NCBI RefSeq assembly: GCF_039539445.1
Contig: NZ_BAABDD010000006.1
Location: 62,001 to 126,000 of the forward strand
Direction: 5' to 3'
DNA: 64,000 bases
Source: Salinactinospora qingdaonensis
GTDB taxonomy: Bacteria; Actinomycetota; Actinomycetes; Streptosporangiales; Streptosporangiaceae
The notes under the pieces are model-generated. The model searched no databases. It was not told the origin of the DNA and was given only the letters and a program-made list of their open reading frames with translations. Position numbers and translations under genes: made by a program. Shown in pieces: positions 34,647 to 42,628 of this stretch (its first letter is position 1; each line of letters begins with the position of its first letter).

Positions 34647-36077
34647 ATGAACACCAGCACCACCGCCACGACCGGCGGCGTCCCCGTCATCGTCGACGCC
34701 GCCGCCCTGGCCCACGCCGCCTACACCACCGGCCTCTCCCCCGACCTGCGCGCCGACGTCACCCGGCGCGTCCTCGACCTGCTGGGCAACTGCCTGGCCG
34801 CCGCCGACGAAGAACCCGCCCGCATCGCCGAAGCCGTCGCCGCCGAATGGGGCGGCGCGCCCGCCGCCACCGGCTTCGGCACCGGCAACCGGCTGCCCGC
34901 CCCCTCAGCCGCGCTGGTCAACGGCACCCTTGCCCACGCGTTGGACTTCGACGACACCCACCTACCCTCGGTGCTGCACCCCTCGGCGTCGGTCATCCCC
35001 GCCGCGCTGGCCACCGCCGAGGCCCACGGCCGCACCGGCGCCCAAGCCCTCGACGCCGCCGGGCTGGGGATCGAACTGGCCGTGCGGCTGGGCATGGCCG
35101 GCTATGACGAGAAACTCGGCAACTCGATCTTCTTCGAACGCGGCCAGCACGCCACCGCCATCTGCGGCGCCGTCGGCGCTGCCATGGCCTCGGCCCTGCT
35201 CCAGGGCCTGGACGCCGCCGGCGTCGCCCACGCGGCGGGCGTGGCCGCCAGCATGGGCTCGGGATTGTTGGAGGCCAACCGCACCGGCGGCACCGTCAAG
35301 CGGGTGCACTGCGGCTGGGCCGCCCACGCCGGCGTGTCCGCCGCCGACCTCGCCCGACACGGTCTGACCGGCCCGCCCACCGTGGTGGAGGGGCGCTTCG
35401 GGTTCCTGGAGGCGTTCTGCGGCGACGCCGGCCGCGCCCAGGACGTCGTAGCCGATTTCACCGAGGAGTGGGAGCTGCCCGGGATCTTCTTCAAGCCCTA
35501 CCCTTGCAACCACTTCACCCACGCCGGGATCGACGCAGCGCTGCAACTGCGCGGCGACGGGCTACCCGTGGGCGAGGTCGTCGAACTCGAACTCGGCGCG
35601 CCCACCTCAGTGCTGCGCACCATCGGCGAGCCCCCCGAAGAGAAGGCGCACCCCCGGTCGGGCTACCACGCGGCGTTCAGCGGCCCCTACACGGTGGCCG
35701 CCGCGCTGCTGGGCGGCGGTGGGCTGGGACTGTCCCACGAGGACTTCACCGACGCCGCGGCCGGCGACGCCGACCGGCTCGCGCTCGCCGCGAAGGTGCG
35801 CTGCGTGCCCGACGCCGAGTGCGACCGGGTCTTCCCCTACCAGTTCCCCGCCGTACTGACCGCCGTGCTGGCCGACGGCACGCGCCGCACCGCCCGCGTC
35901 TCAGCCAACCGGGGCGGCCCCGGCAACCCGCTGTCCGACGAGGAGCTGGCCCGCAAGTTCCGGATCAACGCCGCCCGCCGCACCAGCGCCCCCGACACCA
36001 TCACCGACCTGGTGCACGAGCTGTCCCACGCCGTCTCCGTGACCCGCGTGACCGCCGCTATGGCGAGCTGCGGCTGA
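34647..36077 (+). CDS. MmgE/PrpD-family protein (dehydratase/decarboxylase fold)
   Basis: A 476-aa MmgE/PrpD protein. Family marks: NGTLAHALDFDDTHLPSVLHP, the GYDEKLG region, GTVKRVHCGWAAHAG and FKPYPCNHFTHAGIDAAL. GGGAGGTCTCCCG precedes the ATG. Known members are 2-methylcitrate dehydratase and cis-aconitate decarboxylase, so it probably acts on a tricarboxylate or dicarboxylate near the CoA transferase/CitE step. It ends the rightward catabolic unit and a terminator-like hairpin follows. Confidence 0.9.
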   Translation: MNTSTTATTGGVPVIVDAAALAHAAYTTGLSPDLRADVTRRVLDLLGNCLAAADEEPARIAEAVAAEWGGAPAATGFGTGNRLPAPSAALVNGTLAHALDFDDTHLPSVLHPSASVIPAALATAEAHGRTGAQALDAAGLGIELAVRLGMAGYDEKLGNSIFFERGQHATAICGAVGAAMASALLQGLDAAGVAHAAGVAASMGSGLLEANRTGGTVKRVHCGWAAHAGVSAADLARHGLTGPPTVVEGRFGFLEAFCGDAGRAQDVVADFTEEWELPGIFFKPYPCNHFTHAGIDAALQLRGDGLPVGEVVELELGAPTSVLRTIGEPPEEKAHPRSGYHAAFSGPYTVAAALLGGGGLGLSHEDFTDAAAGDADRLALAAKVRCVPDAECDRVFPYQFPAVLTAVLADGTRRTARVSANRGGPGNPLSDEELARKFRINAARRTSAPDTITDLVHELSHAVSVTRVTAAMASCG

Positions 36078-36145
36078 CCCACGTGGCGACCCGACGTGCC
36101 GCCCCGCGGGAGAGCCCATATGGCGCCCGGCGGGTGCCCCGATCC

Positions 36146-36192
36146 CCGGTGTCGGGGAGGCGGCCACCCGGCAAGCCCCTCCCCGACACCGG
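36146..36192 (+). terminator. Terminator-like hairpin after the MmgE/PrpD gene
   Basis: A perfect 15-bp stem (CCGGTGTCGGGGAGG with its complement at 36178-36192) and a 17-base loop, about 70 bases after the stop. Confidence 0.65.
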
Positions 36193-36310
36193 ACACGCCA
36201 GTGCCGGGCATACCGGTGCCGACTGCGGGTCCCCTGTACGCACGAGGCTGGAGAGTCGTGGCCGGCGAAAAAAGTCATGGCCGGCGGTAGCGGAAAAGTG
36301 CCGCCGTCCA

Positions 36311-36400
36311 CTCGCGCCTCGATCGCTCCGCGATCTCGGCAGCCTGGGGTGGTGGGTGTGGCTGAGGAGGCAGGGGCGTCGGTGCTGTGCGCTGGGGCAT
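36311..36400 (-). repeat. Dispersed repeat copy E, inverted partner of copy F
   Basis: It contains the core CTCGCGCCTCGATCGCTCCG followed by CGATCTCGGCAGCC. After this come about 55 bases (GGGTGGTGGGTGTGGCTGAG and on) that recur as reverse complement at 37190-37285. The long TIRs of copies A-D are not evident. Confidence 0.65.
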
Positions 36401-36777
36401 TCCCGGTAGCGAAGGCAGCGAGGGTGGGGGCCGGGGTGAGTTTGTGCCGGTGCTGTGAGTTGGAGTGCGGGCGGGCGACAAGGGGCGACGACGGCCAATG
36501 GGGGGTGAGGCGGGCCGGGCGTCGGTGCTGTGCGCTGGAGCAGGGCGGGTCACGTGAGGCTGCGAGGGCGAGTGGTGGACGGGGTGGTGCCGTGCCGGTA
36601 CTGCCTGTTCAGGGCGGGGCGGGCGACGGGGAGCAGCGAGGACAAGCAGTGAGTGGGGGGTGGCGTTTCGAGTGCGGGCCGGTCGGGGGCCAGTGTCGAG
36701 AGGCGACGAGGGCCGGTGGTGGCCGGGGAGATGCTGGGGCGATTCCGGCTTTGTTGGGGGTGGTAGCGGGGGCGGGG

Positions 36778-36827
36778 CCATGATCGCCGTGAGTGTTGCT
36801 GCGCAGCAACACTCACGGCGATCATGG
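36778..36827. repeat. 50-bp perfect palindrome
   Basis: Two 25-base arms meet without a spacer; the centre is TTGCTGCGCAGCAA. It would form a very stable cruciform or RNA hairpin. It is not followed by a T-run and lies far from a stop codon. The arm begins CCATGATCGCCGTGAGTG, similar to the arm of the inverted repeat at 37027. Confidence 0.9.
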
Positions 36828-37026
36828 GAGGCGCGCCAACACGGGCGATGATCACGGCTAGCACGAAAGAGAAAAAGCCCCCCATAGCACCCCGGCAGTA
36901 GCGGCACCCGCGCCCCACGGACGAGCCCCGCACGCGAAAACGCGCCTCCTGCCTGGATCGAGGGGCGATATGGCTGGGCAAACCGGACACCACGCGGCCG
37001 GTAGCCGCACCCAAGGCCGCCGTGAT

Positions 37027-37092
37027 CGCTGTGAGGATGCCTGTTCGGCGATCCTCGCGGCCCAGGGTCGCTGATCAGGCATCCTCACAGCG
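37027..37092. repeat. 17-bp inverted repeat with 32-base loop
   Basis: CGCTGTGAGGATGCCTG at 37027-37043 pairs perfectly with 37076-37092. The preceding bases GTGAT and the arm resemble those of the 50-bp palindrome 250 bp upstream (GATCGCyGTGAG). The two may be related elements. Confidence 0.75.
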
Positions 37093-37189
37093 GATTGTGC
37101 CCCGCAGGCCGCCCCCACCATGCGCCCCGCCGGAACCGACGCCGTGCCTGGCCCCACCCACCGACCGCCCTTGCTGCCCTCCGTCGCCC

Positions 37190-37285
37190 ACCCCCACCAC
37201 AGCGCACAGCACCGACACCCCCGCCTCCTCAGCCACACCCACCACCCCAGGCTGCCGAGAGCGCGAAGCGGTCGAGGTACGAGCG
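37190..37285 (+). repeat. Dispersed repeat copy F, inverted partner of copy E
   Basis: This is the reverse complement of the 36311-36400 repeat over about 90 bp with several mismatches. It holds GGCTGCCGAG followed by AGCGCGAAGCGGTCGAGG. The E/F pair brackets about 800 bp of gene-free DNA. Confidence 0.65.
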
Positions 37286-37637
37286 ACACGGGAACATCCC
37301 CGCCACCCCAACCCCAACCCGCCGTCGCCACCTCACGTCACCCCCCACCCCGAACAAGCAGCACCAACCCAGGACCACCCCATCCACTGCTCGCCCTCGC
37401 CGCCCCGTTACCGCCAGCAACCCGAGAGGGGAGCACCGACGTGGCGCCTGCCCCGCCTGCCGGCGCGACTGGATCACCTGAACGCGAACCCGTCCCCCGA
37501 GGGCCACGGCTACACTGCGGGATATGCGGTCCCGAACCCTCGCCCTGCGAAATTTGCGAACTATGGGCTATTCGCCTGATTCTCAACAAGTGGTCAAAAC
37601 AGCCCCACCCCGCCGATAGCGCCGCAGGTCAACGAGG

Positions 37638-38337
37638 GTGCTCCCCGCACGCGCGGGGATGGTCCCCAGGTTGCTCCCTTAATTCGACTCTAGCAGCGGT
37701 GCTCCCCGCACGCGCGGGGATGGTCCCGACGTGGACGACGCCTGCGACAAAGTCCACTTGTGCTCCCCGCACGCGCGGGGATGGTCCCGTCAAGCCCTGG
37801 GAGCGGGAACGGGTGCTGTCGTGCTCCCCGCACGCGCGGGGATGGTCCTCTCATTTCCATGTTCCAGCGCCTCACTGCCGAGTGCTCCCCGCACGCGCGG
37901 GGATGGTCCCTTTCCGATGTGGATCTTGCGCTGCTTCTTCGCGTGCTCCCCGCACGCGCGGGGATGGTCCCTCTTGCCCTGCAAGATACTTCCTTACAGC
38001 AGTGTGCTCCCCGCACGCGCGGGGATGGTCCCGGACGATCTCTATCGTCATTTTCTTGAAATACGTGCTCCCCGCACGCGCGGGGATGGTCCCGCCCTCG
38101 AATGGGACAACGTCGAGTTGGATCGGTGCTCCCCGCACGCGCGGGGATGGTCCCTCGCTGATCATGTCATCGAAGCGGCGCCACCAGTGCTCCCCGCACG
38201 CGCGGGGATGGTCCCGACTGAGGACGCGGCCGCGCCCAGGTCGGTGGGTGCTCCCCGCACGCGCGGGGATGGTCCCGCGTCGACCAGGGCACGGTCGAGG
38301 TGGCGCCGGTGCTCCCCGCATTCGCGGGGGTGACCTT
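37638..38337 (+). CRISPR. Type I-E CRISPR array, 12 repeats, 11 spacers
   Basis: 29-bp repeats (beginning GTGCTCCCCGCACGCG, ending GGGATGGTCCC; stem CCCCGC/GCGGGG) occur every 61 bases at 37638, 37699, 37760, 37821, 37882, 37943, 38004, 38065, 38126, 38187, 38248 and 38309, with 32-bp spacers. Repeat 4 ends in T instead of C. Repeat 12 is degenerate (ATTCGCGGGGGTGACC), which marks the leader-distal end, so the leader lies at the left and transcription runs rightward. The repeat belongs to the type I-E (CASCADE) class of actinomycetes. No cas gene is in the window. The array ends 37 bases before the stop of the convergent monooxygenase gene. Confidence 0.98.
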
Positions 38338-38373
38338 CTGGCCGAGAGGGGTCAGTTGGAACCGGCGGGAGCC

Positions 38374-39597
38374 TCAGAGGGTGCGGCCGGCGAGCATGGA
38401 GGAGCGTAGGAGGTACTCGCGGGTGCGTGTCGGGTCGGCGGCGATGGCGCGCATGCGTTCCTGGCTGCGGCGGCGCTCCTGCTCGTCGGACTCGCGCAGC
38501 ATCTCCCGGTTGCCGTGGGTGACGACACGGACGTAGTCGTGGGCGACCGTGCGGCGGCGCTGGTCGTAGGTGTCGACCTCGCGGTGGTCGCCGGTCAGGG
38601 CCGCCAGGATGGCCGAGGCGGCTGCCGCCGCGTCGTGGATACCGCTGTTCATTCCCATCCCGCCCAGCGGGTTGTTGATGTGGGCGGCGTCGCCGGCCAG
38701 CAGCACCCGCCCTGACCGGAACGTCTCGGCGATGCGCTGGTGGACACGGTAGGTGCGGGTGTGAGCGACCTGGTAGTCGCGCGGCAGGGCGACGATGCTC
38801 TGTAGCCGCCGCTGCACCTCGGCACCGTCGATCCCCGCGGCGTCGGCGTCGACGGGGAGCAGCACTCGCCAGTGCACGGGCGTCTGCAACAGGACGAGCC
38901 ATTCCCGGGGGTCGGAGATGTAGTTGACCGAGGCGATGCCGGGCAGCAGTTCGGCGAAGTCCTCGGTGGTGGAGACGACGAGGAACCGCTCCGGGTAGGT
39001 CATCCCCTCGAAGGCCAAGCCCAGCTCGTTGCGGATCGAGCTGGAAGCGCCGTCCGCGGCCACGACCCAGTCGGCGTGGTACGCCCCGGCCATGGCCGGG
39101 GCGGTTCTATCGCCGACGGCGTCGACGTGCAGTGTCGCTCCGTCCTTACCGGGGGCGACCGACCGCACGCGGGTGCCGCGCAGGACACGGACGTTATCCA
39201 TGATCGTCAGCCGGCGCTCAATGATCGCCACGAGGTTGCGCTGCTCGCTTTGCAGCCGGTAGGGGAAGCGGGTGTCCCCGGCGATGGCGGCGAGGTCGAG
39301 GTGGGCGACGCAGCCCTGCTCGCGGTCGCGGTACTGGTAGGTCGACGAGACCAGCCCAACCTGGTGTAGCTCGTCGGCGACGCCTAGCTCGTCGAGGATC
39401 TCCAGTGTCGGCGGGTGGAACGTGGAGGCCCGGGACTCGCTGAGGTCGGTGGACAGCGCTTCCGCCTCCTCGAACACCGTCACCTCGACCCCGGCCCGGG
39501 CCAGGGAGAGCGCCGCGACGGCCCCCACCGGCCCCAACCCGACGACGGCTACCCGGCCGGTTGCCGCGGGGTCTGCCTGCGTGTCATCGAAGGTCAC
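38374..39597 (-). CDS. FAD-dependent aromatic hydroxylase-type monooxygenase
   Basis: A group A flavoprotein monooxygenase of about 407 aa (PHBH/3-(3-hydroxyphenyl)propionate hydroxylase type). Motifs: VVGLGPVGAVAAL, the acidic end FEEAEAL, AADGASSSIRNELG, and GRVLLAGDAAHINNPLGGMGMN. GTG 39597 is preferred because GGGGGA lies about six bases before it; TTG 39600 is in frame but too close. Its promoter contains repeats like those before the IclR/Dabb divergent pair, so it probably belongs to the same regulon. A ring hydroxylation step is likely. Substrate unknown. Confidence 0.9.
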   Translation of the reverse strand: MTFDDTQADPAATGRVAVVGLGPVGAVAALSLARAGVEVTVFEEAEALSTDLSESRASTFHPPTLEILDELGVADELHQVGLVSSTYQYRDREQGCVAHLDLAAIAGDTRFPYRLQSEQRNLVAIIERRLTIMDNVRVLRGTRVRSVAPGKDGATLHVDAVGDRTAPAMAGAYHADWVVAADGASSSIRNELGLAFEGMTYPERFLVVSTTEDFAELLPGIASVNYISDPREWLVLLQTPVHWRVLLPVDADAAGIDGAEVQRRLQSIVALPRDYQVAHTRTYRVHQRIAETFRSGRVLLAGDAAHINNPLGGMGMNSGIHDAAAAASAILAALTGDHREVDTYDQRRRTVAHDYVRVVTHGNREMLRESDEQERRRSQERMRAIAADPTRTREYLLRSSMLAGRTL

Positions 39598-39611
39598 CAA
39601 TCCCCCATAGA

Positions 39612-39649
39612 TTCTTATATTGCGAGAAAATAAATTCGCTATGTGAGAA
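39612..39649. promoter_or_regulatory. Operator candidates of the second IclR regulon (monooxygenase promoter)
   Basis: TTCTTATATTGCGAGAA (39612-39628) and TTCGCTATGTGAGAA (39635-39649) are two imperfect palindromes in AT-rich DNA directly before the monooxygenase. They share TTGCGAGAA/TTCTCGCA-like half-sites with the 40718 region. Confidence 0.45.
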
Positions 39650-39845
39650 TCAAAGGTAGAGGGGTGGGCCTGGACCCGTCAATGCCCGCGTGGAGGCCGT
39701 AAACGCTGTAGGGAGACGGGAAGCCCCGTTGAACCGGAGACCAGGACCGCGACCGGCCTGGGGCGTGAGCCTTCCCACGCCCCCTCACCGGTCGGCGCTG
39801 GGCTTGTCGAGACCGGCGCCAGCCTCGCGCGAAACGACGGTCGCC

Positions 39846-40652
39846 TCACGCCGACGGGCCACGCTTTGCGGACGGGGGACCGCCGGGCACCTCGGCCTGG
39901 CGTCGCAGGGTGTCGGAGAGGGTGCGCGCGCCGTTGTTCACCAGTTCGATGATGCGTTCCCGGTCATCCTGGCGCAGCCGGTACAGCGGGCCTGCCAGGC
40001 CGAGGGCGGCGACCACGGTCTCGCCGTCGTGGATCGCCGCGGCGGTGCCCCATATCCCCTCGTCGACCTCGCCGAAGCTTTCGACCCAGCCGGTGCGCGC
40101 CACCGTGTCGACGTCGGCCTCGATCTGGTCGCGTTCGAGCTTGCCCAGATCGGGCAGGGTGTCGAGGTAGGCTTCGCGCTCGGCGGCGGGCATGGAGGCC
40201 AGCAGCACGCGCGCAGCCGAGCCCAAGTGCAGCGACATGGGCTGGCCAGGGTCGAACTGGAGCCGCACCGGGTGCACCGACTCCACGCGGTCGACGCAGG
40301 TGGCGCTCCAGCCGACCCGCTTGATCAGCAGCGTGGTCTCGCCACTCTCGCGGGCCACCTCCTCCAGCACCGGGCGCGCGAGCCGCTCCAGGTCGTCGGC
40401 GGCCGCGCCGGCCGCGCGCGCCAGCCCGACGAACAGCCACGACAGCCGGTACTCGCCGTGGCCGGCTTCCTCGACCAAGCCGGTGTCCTTGAGCACCGAG
40501 AGGAACCGGTAGACGGAGCTGATGGGCATGTCGAGGGCCGCGGCGAGGTCGGCGGCCGAGCGGGTGTGGTTGCGCTCGTTGAACGCGAGCATCAGGTTCA
40601 GCAGCTTGCGGGAACTCTCCGCGCCGCTGCGCCGCTGGCGGTTGTCGCTCAC
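39846..40652 (-). CDS. IclR-family transcriptional regulator 2
   Basis: A 268-aa IclR protein. The winged helix-turn-helix is at residues 15-75 (RSAADLAAALDMPISSVYRFLSVLKD), followed by the effector domain (LLIKRVGW, LHLGSAARVLLASMP, GIWGTAAAIHDGETVVAALGLAGP). It is transcribed away from the Dabb-isochorismatase-lyase-isomerase unit and towards the monooxygenase gene. The regulator probably senses an aromatic acid or ring-cleavage intermediate. It is not closely similar to IclR 1. Confidence 0.92.
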   Translation of the reverse strand: MSDNRQRRSGAESSRKLLNLMLAFNERNHTRSAADLAAALDMPISSVYRFLSVLKDTGLVEEAGHGEYRLSWLFVGLARAAGAAADDLERLARPVLEEVARESGETTLLIKRVGWSATCVDRVESVHPVRLQFDPGQPMSLHLGSAARVLLASMPAAEREAYLDTLPDLGKLERDQIEADVDTVARTGWVESFGEVDEGIWGTAAAIHDGETVVAALGLAGPLYRLRQDDRERIIELVNNGARTLSDTLRRQAEVPGGPPSAKRGPSA

Positions 40653-40717
40653 ATCGCTCCTTGTTGGGGAAGGTCGGGGCCGGATCTTGACCGCGGAACC
40701 ACGCTGGACTTACTCTC

Positions 40718-40732
40718 TCGCATAGAGTGCGA
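40718..40732. promoter_or_regulatory. Operator candidate in the iclR2/Dabb divergent promoter
   Basis: TCGCA-TAGAG-TGCGA is a perfect inverted repeat with a 5-base spacer. TTGCAAGAA at about 40747 resembles the TTGCGAGAA half-site of the monooxygenase promoter. Confidence 0.5.
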
Positions 40733-40781
40733 AAATCATTATTACATTGCAAGAATAACTGCTCAGAAGAGGTGCCGGCCA

Positions 40782-41078
40782 ATGCTGAGACACATCGTGA
40801 TGCTGCGGTGGTCCGATTCCACCACCGATGACCAGAAGGGCGACGCCGCCGCCGGCTTCCGCGCGCTCCCCGACCGGATTCCCCAGATCAAGCGGCTGAC
40901 CTGCGGACCCGACCTGGGCTTGGCCGAGGGCGGCTACGACTTCGCCGCGGTGCTGGACTTCGACAGCGCCCAAGAGTGGCGGGAGTACCAGAACCACCCC
41001 GCCCACCGCGACTTCGTCGCCGCCACCCTCAAACCGATGCTCGCCGACCGGGCGGCCATCCAGTTCGACCTGGGGTAG
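40782..41078 (+). CDS. Dabb-domain (stress-responsive A/B barrel) protein
   Basis: A 98-aa ferredoxin-like A/B barrel protein: MLRHIVMLRW, then LPDRIPQIKRLTCGPDLG, then YDFAAVLDFDS and YQNHPAHRDFV. This is the Dabb pattern, whose His-bearing motifs line a small cavity. AGAGGTG precedes the ATG. In catabolic operons such proteins act as small-molecule isomerases/cyclases or accessory factors. It leads the rightward unit, three bases before the amidase gene. Confidence 0.9.
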   Translation: MLRHIVMLRWSDSTTDDQKGDAAAGFRALPDRIPQIKRLTCGPDLGLAEGGYDFAAVLDFDSAQEWREYQNHPAHRDFVAATLKPMLADRAAIQFDLG

Positions 41079-41081
41079 AGC

Positions 41082-41729
41082 ATGGCCGACCACCCCTCCG
41101 GCGCCCTCGCCGCCGACTACGAACGCGCCGGCTTCGGCGGCGAGATCGGCATGGGCCGCGCTCCGGCGCTGCTCGTCGTCGACCTGGTACGCGCCTACCT
41201 CGACCCGGACTGCTCGCTGTACGCAGGCGTCGAACACATCGTCGAACCGGTCACCCACCTGGCCGACGCCGCACGCCACGCCGGCGTGCCGGTCGTGTTC
41301 ACCTACGTGCACTACCGGGCGGGCGGTGCCGACGGCGGGTGGTTCTACCGCAAGGTCCCGGCGCTGCGGCTGTTCGAGGCCGGCTCGCCGTGGGGCGACC
41401 CGCCGGCGGAACTGGCGCCCCAACCCACCGACCTCACCGTCACCAAGCAGTACCCGAGCGCCTTCGCCGGCACCTCGCTGGCCGCCGTCCTCACCAGCCT
41501 GGGCGTGGACTCCGTGGTGGTCACCGGCGTCAGCACCAGCGGATGCGTGCGCGCCACCGTCGTCGACGCCATCTCACTGGGGCTGCGGCCCATCGTCGTC
41601 TCCGACGCAGTGGGCGACCGCGACCCCGGCCCCCACGAAGCGAACCTGTTCGACATGCGAACCAAATACGCCGACCTGCGCACCAGCGAACAACTGCTGG
41701 CCACCTGGCGGGCGGAGAGCAGCGAGTGA
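41082..41729 (+). CDS. Isochorismatase-family amidase (maleamate/N-carbamoylsarcosine amidase-like)
   Basis: A 215-aa cysteine hydrolase. The triad is Asp in LLVVDLVRAY, Lys in TVTKQYPSAFAGT and Cys in GVSTSGCVRATV. The Cys context and the KQYPSAFAGT segment fit N-carbamoylsarcosine amidohydrolase and maleamate amidase (NicF) rather than true isochorismatase. With a maleate isomerase-like gene two places on, hydrolysis of a maleamate-like amide to the diacid is a reasonable inference. It overlaps the following lyase gene. Confidence 0.88.
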   Translation: MADHPSGALAADYERAGFGGEIGMGRAPALLVVDLVRAYLDPDCSLYAGVEHIVEPVTHLADAARHAGVPVVFTYVHYRAGGADGGWFYRKVPALRLFEAGSPWGDPPAELAPQPTDLTVTKQYPSAFAGTSLAAVLTSLGVDSVVVTGVSTSGCVRATVVDAISLGLRPIVVSDAVGDRDPGPHEANLFDMRTKYADLRTSEQLLATWRAESSE

Positions 41730-42628
41730 ACGCGCAGCGCCACCCCGCCGGACAGCGGCTGGCCCACCGGCTCGCCGGGGACGATCCTGTCCTCGCCGCG
41801 GGGTGCCACGACGCCCTCACCGCCCGGCTGGCCGAGGACGCCGGCTTGACCGCCCTGCACCTGTCGGGCGCGGCGATCGCGGCCACCACCCTGGGCCTGC
41901 CCGATCTGGGCTTCGTCGGCGCGGCCGACATGATCGCCGCCGTGCAGCGCATCACCGCGGCCACCACGCTGCCGGTGATCGCCGACGCCGACACCGGATA
42001 CGGCGACGCATTACAGGCCGCCGAGACCACCCGCCGCTACGAGCACGCCGGCGCGGCCGCCCTGCACATCGAAGACCAGGTGATGCCCAAACGCTGCGGC
42101 CACCTCGCCGGGAAACGGCTTGTCCCCCTGGCTGAGGCGAGTGCCCGGATCGGCGCCGCGGTCGAGGCACGCGAACAGTTGCTGGTCATCGCCCGCACCG
42201 ACGCGCTGTCGGTGGCCGGACTGCCCGAAGCACTGCGCCGGGTCCGCGCCTTCGCCGACCACGGCGCCGACGCGATCTTCGTCGAAGGCGCCGCCGCCCC
42301 CGCGACTCTGGCCGCCGCGAGTGAGGCCGCCGGCGGCCTCCCGCTCGTCCTCAACCGTTCCGAGGCCGGCTCCGAACCCACCGCCGACCTGGCCTCGCTG
42401 ACCGCCGCCGGGGTCCGTCTCGTCATCTTCCCCGTGGCGGCGGCACTCGCGGCGGCCGACGCCGCCCGCCGGGTCTACGAGGCGATCCTGCGCGACGGCG
42501 AACCACCGCCACCAGCGATGACCTGGGACGGCTTCAACCGGATACTCGGACTGCCCGCCCTGGTGGCAGCCGAGAACCGCTGGGCCTCGCCCCCACCTGC
42601 GACCGACCCCACCGAGGAGCCACGATGA
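41726..42628 (+). CDS. Isocitrate lyase/PEP mutase-family carbon-carbon lyase
   Basis: A 300-aa PEP mutase/isocitrate lyase superfamily barrel. Marks: DADTGYGD with the metal-binding Asp residues, LHIEDQVMPKRCGH (the KxCGH loop of lyases and methylisocitrate-lyase-like enzymes), VIARTDAL and the VEGAAAP segment. The GTG start overlaps the amidase stop. Family lyases split 2-methylisocitrate, 2,3-dimethylmalate or oxaloacetate. The Cys in the loop speaks for lyase, not mutase, activity. Its product would enter central metabolism. Confidence 0.9.
   Translation: MNAQRHPAGQRLAHRLAGDDPVLAAGCHDALTARLAEDAGLTALHLSGAAIAATTLGLPDLGFVGAADMIAAVQRITAATTLPVIADADTGYGDALQAAETTRRYEHAGAAALHIEDQVMPKRCGHLAGKRLVPLAEASARIGAAVEAREQLLVIARTDALSVAGLPEALRRVRAFADHGADAIFVEGAAAPATLAAASEAAGGLPLVLNRSEAGSEPTADLASLTAAGVRLVIFPVAAALAAADAARRVYEAILRDGEPPPPAMTWDGFNRILGLPALVAAENRWASPPPATDPTEEPR

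Larger units (their letters stand above)
36078..37637. other. 1.5-kb gene-free region rich in inverted repeats
   Basis: No convincing gene in six frames: the open frames are GC artefacts without domains. It holds a terminator (36146-36192), two inverted copies of the dispersed repeat (about 36311-36400 and 37190-37285), a 50-bp perfect palindrome (36778-36827), a 17-bp inverted repeat (37027-37092) and, at its right end (about 37540-37637), an AT-richer stretch that may be the CRISPR leader. Confidence 0.7.

Noticed and set aside
37120..38409. Open frames running through the CRISPR array
   Set aside because: They translate the repeats into periodic SPHARGW/PARAGMVP-like peptides; the 61-base periodicity is an array, not a gene.
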